Positions 6,827-12,751 of a DNA stretch of 12,751 nucleotides are shown here, piece by piece (positions within the stretch are counted from its first letter, which is position 1; every line of letters starts with the position of its first letter). The notes under the pieces are model-generated. The model ran no database searches. It saw only the letters and a list, made by a program, of their open reading frames with translations, and had not been told where the DNA came from. The stretch covers positions 1 through 12,751 of the forward strand of contig CAYOWC010000121.1 of the NCBI GenBank assembly GCA_964407525.1. The letters run 5' to 3'. The position numbers were made by a program, and so were the translations under genes. The stretch is from DUZB01 sp964407525. GTDB lineage: Bacteria > Desulfobacterota > DSM-4660 > Desulfatiglandales > Desulfatiglandaceae.

Positions 6827-8029
6827 ATGATGGCACGTACAGTGAAAGTTCTTTGTGTTTTGGCAGCGTTGATGTTCCTGGTTGGAACCATGGCCGGACC
6901 CGTTCTGGCAGAGACAATCAAGGTGGGCATTGTTCTTCCCCTCACAGGCAAACTCGCCAAATTCGGGGAGGTGGAAAATAAATCTTTTCTCATGGCCTTA
7001 GATGAAATTAATGCCGCGGGCGGCGTCAACGGTAAGCAGATCGAACTGATTATCGAAGACACTACCGGCAAACCGGACGTGGGGCGTTCCGCCATTGAAA
7101 AACTGATTTCCCGGGACAATGTAGTTGTGCTGGGGGGCGGCTATTCCAGTTCGGTTACCTGGGCAACCATTGCCGTGGCCCAGCAGCGCAAAGTTCCTTT
7201 CCTCGTAAACACCGGATCTGCGGACAGAATCACCGAACGGGGATGGAATTACATTTTCAGGCTCAATCCTCCCGTAAGCGAATATCCCAAGGCATTTGGA
7301 TCCTTCCTGGAAACGGTAGCGACGAATGTCGAGAGCGTTGCCATTCTGCACGAAAATTCCCTTTTTGGTCAGTCGGGAGCAAAGAAGTTCGTCAAGAAAT
7401 GCGAAAAGATGGGGATCAAGGTTTTGGTGAAAGAAGGTTACGAAGCGGGCGCGATAGACTTTAAACCTCTTCTCGTAAAAGTGAAGGACAAAAACCCCGA
7501 TCTGGTCTATATGATCTCGTACATCATGGATGCTTCATTGCTCATGAGGCAATCTAAGGAACTGAACTTCAACCCGAAACTTTTCGTTGGTGGGGCTGCC
7601 GGTTTTACGCTGCCGGAATTCCAGAAAAATGCAGGCGCAGCTTCTGATTTCGTCTTTTCGGCAACACTCTGGACCCCATCCGTCCCCTACCCGGGCGCCA
7701 AGGCTTATTACGATAAATATGTAGCCAAATATAATACACCCACGGAATACCACGGAGCGGAAGCCTATGCAGCCATGTACGTTCTGGCCGACGCACTCAA
7801 ACGGGCAAAGTCCCTTACCCGTGAAGCCGTGAGGGAGGCCCTCGCCACAACCGATATGATGACCGCATTCGGGCCGGTGAAATTCGTTTCCTACGACAAA
7901 AAAACCCAGCAGAACAGACTCCCCACTTTCCTGGTACAGTGGATAAACGGCAAACTGGAAACCATTTGGCCAAAAGATGTTTCCACGCATAAATACGTCT
8001 ATCCCGTACCTGCCTGGAACGAACGCTAA
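6827..8029 (+). CDS. Periplasmic substrate-binding protein of a LIV-type (branched-chain amino acid) ABC transporter
   Basis: The 400-residue product begins with a signal peptide (residues 1-28, cleavage after VLA before Glu). The mature part is a family 6 periplasmic binding protein (LivK/LivJ type): IKVGIVLPLTGKLAKFGE at the start, then NAAGGVNGKQIELI, GGGYSSSVT, and the two-lobe pattern with AILHENSLFGQ and YHGAEAYAAMYVLADALKRA near the end. It binds the solute outside the inner membrane and delivers it to LivH/LivM. The ATG at 6827 is preceded by AGGAGG (6816-6821) with 5 bases between; the adjacent ATG at 6830 is also possible. It heads the operon. The ligand cannot be told from sequence: the family takes leucine/isoleucine/valine but also amides, urea, aromatic acids and other compounds. 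Confidence 0.9.
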   Translation: MMARTVKVLCVLAALMFLVGTMAGPVLAETIKVGIVLPLTGKLAKFGEVENKSFLMALDEINAAGGVNGKQIELIIEDTTGKPDVGRSAIEKLISRDNVVVLGGGYSSSVTWATIAVAQQRKVPFLVNTGSADRITERGWNYIFRLNPPVSEYPKAFGSFLETVATNVESVAILHENSLFGQSGAKKFVKKCEKMGIKVLVKEGYEAGAIDFKPLLVKVKDKNPDLVYMISYIMDASLLMRQSKELNFNPKLFVGGAAGFTLPEFQKNAGAASDFVFSATLWTPSVPYPGAKAYYDKYVAKYNTPTEYHGAEAYAAMYVLADALKRAKSLTREAVREALATTDMMTAFGPVKFVSYDKKTQQNRLPTFLVQWINGKLETIWPKDVSTHKYVYPVPAWNER

Positions 8030-8038
8030 CCAAAATGA

Positions 8039-8056
8039 GGGCGGGGCAACCCGCCC
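8039..8056 (+). promoter_or_regulatory. Intra-operon GC hairpin between the binding-protein and permease genes
   Basis: GGGCGGG (8039-8045) pairs perfectly with CCCGCCC (8050-8056) around a GCAA tetraloop, a stable GNRA-type loop. It starts 10 bases after the binding-protein stop and is followed only by TTT and CGG, so it is not a full intrinsic terminator. A stem here could protect the 3' end of the binding-protein message and partly stop read-through, giving more binding protein than permease, as in other ABC transporter operons. The role is inferred. Confidence 0.7.
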
Positions 8057-8139
8057 TTTCGGTTACAGGACCTGGGAAAATCGCAAGGCACATTTCAAAA
8101 AATTCAAGATTACTCTAACAGGAGAAATCGGGAGACATT

Positions 8140-9015
8140 ATGGACGTTTTTTTTCAAACCCTGGTGTCAGGCATTCTCAAAGGCGGGCTATACAGTCTGA
8201 TCGGAATCGGGATGACCCTTATTATGGGGGTTATGGGCATTATCAATCTGGCACACGGTCAGTTGATGATGGTAGCGATGTATGTGACCTTTGTCTGTTT
8301 TCACTATCTCGGGATCGATCCCTATATCACCCTGTTCATCAGTATGCCCACCCTTTTTCTCCTTGGCATGTTGATCCAGAAGTACACATTAAATCCGCTC
8401 ATGGAAGTGGATTCGATCCTTCCCGAAAATCAGGTGCTCATGACGGTGGGCGTCGGAATGGTCCTGACCGAGATTGCCCGGCTCATCTTTACTTCCGATT
8501 ACAAGTCCGTCAACACCAGTTATTCCGGCGCCACCTTCTATATAGGAGAAATTTCTTTCAGTGTCGCCCTCACAATCGCTTTTTTTATTGCCGTACTATT
8601 TACCTTGTTCATGTTCTGGTTTCTCATTAAAACAGACTTAGGAAGGTCCATACGCGCCACCGCACAGGACAAGGATGCCGCCCTCCTGATGGGGGTCAAC
8701 TCCAAACGGATCACCATTATCACATTCGGACTAGGCTCCGCCCTGGTCGCAGCAGCAGGCACCCTGTTGATGCCCATCTATTACCTGTTTCCAGACATCG
8801 GAGGGCCGTTCACCCGAAAGGCGTTCGTCATCACCATTTTAGGAGGACTGGGCTCTACCGTGGGAGCCATTTTCGGTGGAATAACCCTTGGACTTGCCGA
8901 AGCATTCGGGGCCACCTATATCGGGATGGCTTTTGACGATATGGTCGGACTTTTAATTTTCATTCTGGTGCTACTGTTCCTTCCGGGCGGGTTTAAGCGC
9001 CTCACCAAGATTTAA
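8140..9015 (+). CDS. livH: LIV-type ABC transporter permease LivH
   Basis: The 291-residue inner-membrane protein has about eight hydrophobic segments. The N-terminal SGILKGGLYSLIGIGM and INLAHGQLMM blocks are typical of LivH. A cytoplasmic loop RATAQDKDAALLMGV (from Arg172) is the permease segment that contacts the ATPases. It ends with LLFLPGGF. With LivM it forms the channel for the captured solute. The ATG at 8140 has GGGAG 5 bases upstream. It lies 110 bp after the binding-protein gene, a gap holding the GC hairpin, and 12 bp before livM. Length and motifs are normal for the family. Confidence 0.92.
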   Translation: MDVFFQTLVSGILKGGLYSLIGIGMTLIMGVMGIINLAHGQLMMVAMYVTFVCFHYLGIDPYITLFISMPTLFLLGMLIQKYTLNPLMEVDSILPENQVLMTVGVGMVLTEIARLIFTSDYKSVNTSYSGATFYIGEISFSVALTIAFFIAVLFTLFMFWFLIKTDLGRSIRATAQDKDAALLMGVNSKRITIITFGLGSALVAAAGTLLMPIYYLFPDIGGPFTRKAFVITILGGLGSTVGAIFGGITLGLAEAFGATYIGMAFDDMVGLLIFILVLLFLPGGFKRLTKI

Positions 9016-9027
9016 AGGAGACCGGAC

Positions 9028-10038
9028 ATGAAAAAATTCGGGCCGATCATCCTGCTTATCGCGCTTCTTCTTTTTCCACTGCTAGTGCAGGATCACTATT
9101 ACCAGCATCTCATGATCCTCGTCCTCATGTGGGTGGTCATCGGTTCCGGCTGGAATATTATCGCCGGATACACCGGGCAGGTCTCTTTCGGTGACGCCGC
9201 CTTTTTCGGAACAGGCGCATATACTGCAGGTCTTTGCATGACCAAACTGGGAATATCCCCCTGGTGGGGCATGGCCTTCGGGGGAATAACCGCCATGGCG
9301 ATCGCATTCCCTTTCGGATGGATCTGTTTCCGTCTCAGGGGCGCTTATTTCGCACTGGCCACACTTGCCCTCAATGAGATCATGCGGCATATCGCCACCA
9401 TCTGGGAGTCCGTGACCGATGGCATGGTGGGAATCCTGATCCTGCAGACCTTTGTGTCCAAGGTTCCTTATTACTATATTGCCTTAACGCTTGCGGTTGT
9501 TTCCGTGCTCAGCATACAGATCATCATTGGTTCGAGGTGGGGCTATTACTTTGTCTCCATTCGCGAAGATCAGGACGCAGCAGAAAGTCTTGGCATTGAT
9601 ACCCATTACTACAAAATGATCTCGTTAAACGTAGCGGCCTTTCTTACCGGCATGGCCGGCGCTCTCTACATGAATTATATGGGATTTATTGACCCGGAAG
9701 TGGTTTTTTCTCTCCACGATATTTCAATCATGGCGATTCTGGTTGGAATCGTAGGGGGCGTGGGAACCATCTATGGTCCGGTTATCGGTGCGTTTGTCAT
9801 GGTCGCCGTGCATGAGTTTTTCAGGACCGGATTCTTTGGGTTTTTCAAAGGGCTTGGCGCTATTACCGGCTCGGATACCATTACCGTTTTCGCAAAATAT
9901 GTAGGGCACGCTCATGTGCTGGGTTTCGGCATCCTGGTAGTTTTGGTGATCCTGTTGCTCCCCAATGGGATTGTGGGTGACTGGAAAAAAATCACAAACA
10001 GTCTGTCTCCCTTCAAAAGGAAGGAGGTAGTGGGTTGA
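9028..10038 (+). CDS. livM: LIV-type ABC transporter permease LivM
   Basis: The 336-residue polytopic inner-membrane protein carries LivM marks: WNIIAGYTGQVSFGDAAFFG near the N-terminus, FRLRGAYFALATLALNEI, and the ATPase-contact loop REDQDAAESLGID (from Arg179). IVGGVGTIYGPVIGAF lies in the second half, and the end is VILLLPNGIVG. It is shorter than E. coli LivM (about 425 residues), which has an N-terminal extension; this shorter form is usual outside enterobacteria. AAAGGAG (9014-9020) overlaps the livH stop and lies 7 bases before the ATG. Its stop overlaps the livG start (TTGA), so the two are probably translationally coupled. Confidence 0.92.
   Translation: MKKFGPIILLIALLLFPLLVQDHYYQHLMILVLMWVVIGSGWNIIAGYTGQVSFGDAAFFGTGAYTAGLCMTKLGISPWWGMAFGGITAMAIAFPFGWICFRLRGAYFALATLALNEIMRHIATIWESVTDGMVGILILQTFVSKVPYYYIALTLAVVSVLSIQIIIGSRWGYYFVSIREDQDAAESLGIDTHYYKMISLNVAAFLTGMAGALYMNYMGFIDPEVVFSLHDISIMAILVGIVGGVGTIYGPVIGAFVMVAVHEFFRTGFFGFFKGLGAITGSDTITVFAKYVGHAHVLGFGILVVLVILLLPNGIVGDWKKITNSLSPFKRKEVVG
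10021..10027 (+). promoter_or_regulatory. Ribosome binding site supporting a TTG start for livG
   Basis: AAGGAGG lies 7 bases before the TTG at 10035. No ATG or GTG in the livG frame is available near it, so the site argues for TTG initiation inside the end of livM. Confidence 0.75.
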
Positions 10039-10760
10039 GCTTCTTTGAAATAAAAAATCTTGTGAAACATTTTGGCGGTCTGGCAGCGGTAAACAATGTC
10101 AGCTTTGAGGTGCAGCAAGGTGAAATTTTCGGCCTCATCGGGCCCAACGGTTCAGGTAAAACGACTATCTTCAACATGATCAGCAATTACCACCATCCCA
10201 CGAGTGGATCCGTCTACTTCAAAGACAAAGATATTACCGGCCTCAAGACTTTCAAAATCTGTAAGCTGGGCGTGGGTCGAACATTCCAGGTAGTAAAACC
10301 CCTGGGGCGTATGACAGTTGAAGACAACGTAATCGCTGCAGCCTTTTCACGGGAGAAAATCAAAAAAAACGCTCGTGCTCTGGCCAAAGAGACCCTGGAA
10401 TTTTGCGGGCTCAGCCATAGAAAAGATGTCCTTGCCAAAAGCCTTTCCATTGGAGAAAGGAAACGCCTGGAGATCACAAGGGCCATGGCGACCCGTCCCC
10501 AGCTTATTCTCCTTGACGAAACGGCAGCCGGCCTGAACCCTTCCGAAGTGAAAGCTGCCATCGAACTGATTAAAAGAATTCGCGATAAGGGCGTGGCCAT
10601 CATCATTGTGGAACACATCATGAAAGTCATCATGACCATATCCGACAGGATTCATGCCATTAATTTTGGACAAACCATTGCCCAGGGAACACCGCAGGAA
10701 GTAGCGAATAACAGCAAGGTCATCGAGGCCTATCTCGGAGAGGAATATGCTGAAAATTAA
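10035..10760 (+). CDS. livG: LIV-type ABC transporter ATP-binding protein LivG
   Basis: The 241-residue ATPase starts at TTG (10035) overlapping the livM stop by four bases. Walker A is GPNGSGKTT (36-44). The ABC signature is LSIGE (137-141), slightly off the usual LSYGQ/LSGGE. Walker B with the catalytic Glu is LILLDETAAGLNP (157-169; Asp161, Glu162), and the H-loop His is 194 in VEHIMK. The usual LivG has Pro after the catalytic Glu; here it is Thr163. It pairs with LivF on the cytoplasmic face to power uptake. It overlaps livF by 14 bp, which suggests translational coupling. Confidence 0.92.
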   Translation: MSFFEIKNLVKHFGGLAAVNNVSFEVQQGEIFGLIGPNGSGKTTIFNMISNYHHPTSGSVYFKDKDITGLKTFKICKLGVGRTFQVVKPLGRMTVEDNVIAAAFSREKIKKNARALAKETLEFCGLSHRKDVLAKSLSIGERKRLEITRAMATRPQLILLDETAAGLNPSEVKAAIELIKRIRDKGVAIIIVEHIMKVIMTISDRIHAINFGQTIAQGTPQEVANNSKVIEAYLGEEYAEN

Positions 10761-11451
10761 CGGAATAGACGTCTTTTACGGAGATCTTCAGGTCTTGTGG
10801 GACGTGACCTTCCACGTGAATGAGAAGGAAATCCTTGTTTTGATCGGGGCCAACGGGGCGGGAAAATCCACAACAATTAAAACCATTTCCTCTCTCCTCA
10901 CCCCTAAGAAGGGGACCATTGAATTTGAAGGAATCCCAATCAGTGAGTACCCTCCTCACAACATTATCAACCTTGGAATTGTACATGTTCCGGAAGGGAG
11001 ACGACTGTTCTCAGAGATGAGCGTCGAAGAAAACCTGATCATGGGTTCCCTCTCCCCGGCAGCAAAGGCAAAACGAACGGAAACCATAGAGCATGTTTAT
11101 GAACTGTTTCCGAGAATGAGAGAAAGAAGAAAACAGATGGCGGGAACCATGTCCGGTGGTGAGCAGCAAATGTTAGCTATCGGAAGGGGGCTTATGTCGC
11201 TCCCGAAATTAATGATGTTTGATGAACCTTCCTTAGGCCTTGCGCCCATCCTGGTTCACGATATCTTTGAGATGATCAAAAAGATCAACTCTGAGGGCGT
11301 TACCATTCTTCTCGTGGAACAGAATGTACGACAGACCCTTGCCATGTGCGACCGGGCCTACGCCCTCGAAAACGGCAGGATCGTGCTGGAAGGCAAAGGC
11401 AAGGAGTTAATGGAAGACGAAAACGTGAGAGAAGCTTACCTGGGGATATAA
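10747..11451 (+). CDS. livF: LIV-type ABC transporter ATP-binding protein LivF
   Basis: The 234-residue ATPase has Walker A GANGAGKST (34-42), signature MSGGEQQ (135-141), and Walker B LMMFDEPSLGLAP (155-167; Asp159, Glu160). The H-loop position is Gln192 in VEQNV, which is the normal state in LivF. It forms the second half of the ATPase dimer with LivG. The ATG lies inside the end of livG, with GGAG at 10737-10740 six bases upstream. It is the last gene of the operon, and only 5 bp separate its stop from the stop of the convergent transporter gene. I see no hairpin terminator there. Confidence 0.93.
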   Translation: MLKINGIDVFYGDLQVLWDVTFHVNEKEILVLIGANGAGKSTTIKTISSLLTPKKGTIEFEGIPISEYPPHNIINLGIVHVPEGRRLFSEMSVEENLIMGSLSPAAKAKRTETIEHVYELFPRMRERRKQMAGTMSGGEQQMLAIGRGLMSLPKLMMFDEPSLGLAPILVHDIFEMIKKINSEGVTILLVEQNVRQTLAMCDRAYALENGRIVLEGKGKELMEDENVREAYLGI

Positions 11452-11456
11452 GGTCC

Positions 11457-12713
11457 CTAATACATCATCCCTACCAGAGCACCCGTCATACAGGTAGCGA
11501 TGGTTCCAGCCAGAATCGCTCTCAGGCCTAATTCAACGATTTCCCCCCTTCTTTCTTTGGCCATGGCCCCCATGCCGCCGATCATGATTCCCAATGATCC
11601 GAAATTGGCAAACCCGCACATGGCATACACCATAATCAGGCGGCTTCTTTCACTCAAGGCTCCTTCCGGAAGAGCAGCCAGGTTCAAATAAGCCAGAAAC
11701 TCATTCAGGACCGTTTTTGTCCCCATAAGCTGTCCTGCAGCCCCGGATTCCGACCAGGGCACCCCCATAATCCAGACAACCGGGCCCATAATCCATCCGA
11801 CAATCCTTTGAAATGTCAGTTGTTCTCCAAACATTTCCGGGAAAAGACCAAGGCCCATGTTTAAAAGGTGCACAAGGGACACGAAAACCACAAGCATGGC
11901 AATGATATTGATCAGAAGCGTCAAGCCACTAAGTGTCCCTCGGGTAAGCGCATCCATGGAACTGTGAGCCTCCCGTGGAATTTCAGGGACTCGTTGAGAG
12001 GCCTCTTCCTCTTCCGGAATCATCAGCTTCGACACCACAATTGCAGCAGGAGCGCTCACAATGGATGCCACGAGCAGATGTCCCATGATACCAGGGATTA
12101 CATCCTGGAGTATGGAGGCGTAAACCACCATCACCGTGCCGGCAATCGTAGCCATACCTGAAACCATAATCGTAAACAGTTCACTCCGTGATATACTGGA
12201 AAGATAGGGTCGGACCAGCAGGGGGGCTTCCACCATTCCGACAAAAACATTTGCCGAAATCCCAAGGCCCTCCACTCCGCCAAGTCCCATAGTCCTTCTC
12301 AGAACCCACGAAAACCCTCGAACGAAGAACGGGATGATTTTCCAATAAAAGAAAAGGGCAGAGAGAGCGCTGATCACAAGGGCCAGGGGCAAGGCACGAA
12401 ATGCAAGGATGTATGTACCGCCGGGAAATTTCTCCGCAAAAGGCAAAGGCCCGCCGCCCAGGTATCCGAAAACAAATCCTGTACCAGCCCTTGTAGATTC
12501 CTCAATGGCACTGACTCCACGGTTTAACCAGAGAAATACATCCTGACTACCGGGGAGTTTAAGGAGCATAATGGCAAGACAGACCTGTAATCCGAGTCCA
12601 GACAGGAGCGTTCTCAAATCGATCCGGCCATGTCTTTCAGAGAAAAGCCACGCAAGGCAGGCCAGGGCAATAAAACCGATAAAACTATGAAACCTTAGGC
12701 ATCCTTCATCCAT
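11457..12713 (-). CDS. Concentrative nucleoside transporter (CNT/NupC family)
   Basis: The 418-residue polytopic inner-membrane protein matches the CNT family. Signs are an N-terminal hydrophobic segment followed by a basic linker and LQVCLAIMLLKLP, the GLGISANVFVGMVEAPLL block (about 149-166), and GMATIAGTVMVVYAS. Further on are GTKTVLNEFLAY (Glu338) and CGFANFGSLGI (Asn370, Ser373). Glu162, Glu338, Asn370 and Ser373 correspond to the ribose-binding residues known from the Vibrio CNT structure. The pair Gln-Thr that contacts the base there is Met160-Val161 here. It should import nucleosides, or a related compound, with Na+ or H+. The start at 12713 is uncertain: no good ribosome site precedes it and the frame stays open to the window edge, although family N-termini fit this Met. 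Confidence 0.87.
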   Translation of the reverse strand: MDEGCLRFHSFIGFIALACLAWLFSERHGRIDLRTLLSGLGLQVCLAIMLLKLPGSQDVFLWLNRGVSAIEESTRAGTGFVFGYLGGGPLPFAEKFPGGTYILAFRALPLALVISALSALFFYWKIIPFFVRGFSWVLRRTMGLGGVEGLGISANVFVGMVEAPLLVRPYLSSISRSELFTIMVSGMATIAGTVMVVYASILQDVIPGIMGHLLVASIVSAPAAIVVSKLMIPEEEEASQRVPEIPREAHSSMDALTRGTLSGLTLLINIIAMLVVFVSLVHLLNMGLGLFPEMFGEQLTFQRIVGWIMGPVVWIMGVPWSESGAAGQLMGTKTVLNEFLAYLNLAALPEGALSERSRLIMVYAMCGFANFGSLGIMIGGMGAMAKERRGEIVELGLRAILAGTIATCMTGALVGMMY

Positions 12714-12751
12714 AAGTTTACACTTTTCCCGGAAATGGGGTATGTTTTCTG

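Noticed and set aside
7535..7990. A 151-residue leftward open frame inside the binding-protein gene
   Set aside because: It is antisense to a clearly conserved gene; composition is that of a shadow frame.
11452..11456. Shared bidirectional terminator between livF and the CNT gene
   Set aside because: The gap is 5 bp and no stem-loop with a T run could be found in the adjoining gene ends.

Overview
The window looks like a piece of a Gram-negative bacterial chromosome of intermediate base composition. The best guess is a deltaproteobacterium (Desulfobacterota or a relative). This rests on three things: a tightly packed LIV-type ABC transporter cluster, secreted multidomain beta-helix/Ig-like surface proteins, and short dispersed intergenic repeats of the CGCAAAG and CGTCATTCC...GGAATCCAGG kinds. 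The taxonomic placement is inference; no rRNA or other marker gene lies in the window.

Left part (1-3018): the 3' end of an IS66-family transposase gene runs in from beyond the left edge and stops at 663. About 65 bp later, at a candidate IS end near 728, the sequence changes into the middle of a secreted surface-protein gene. That gene has lost its 5' end, apparently through the IS insertion. What remains encodes the end of a parallel beta-helix (choice-of-anchor-Q-like), an FN3-like module, three tandem Ig-like repeats of 87-89 residues, more Ig/FN3-like modules and a C-terminal beta-helix-like cap.

Middle part (3019-6826): a non-coding stretch of about 570 bp is made of several unrelated short repeat types and one large palindromic intergenic repeat. 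It is followed by a leftward gene for a secreted DUF3300 protein with a Trp/Tyr-rich segment and a Gly-rich tail. Divergent to it is a rightward gene for a periplasmic MltF-type lytic transglycosylase (solute-binding-like domain plus SLT domain).

Right part (6827-11451): a complete branched-chain amino acid (or related amide/aromatic acid) ABC transporter operon in the order substrate-binding protein, LivH, LivM, LivG, LivF. A perfect 7-bp GC-rich hairpin with a GCAA loop lies between the binding-protein gene and the permease genes. The last three genes are joined by overlaps. The periplasmic protein captures the solute, LivH/LivM form the membrane channel, and LivG/LivF hydrolyse ATP.

Right edge (11457-12713): a leftward gene for a concentrative nucleoside transporter (CNT/NupC family) converges on livF with only 5 bp between the two stop codons. 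Its nucleobase-contacting motif differs from that of characterised CNT proteins.

I see no clearly new multi-gene system. The points most worth following are the IS66 junction in the surface-protein gene, the intergenic repeat mosaic, the intra-operon hairpin and the altered CNT binding motif.
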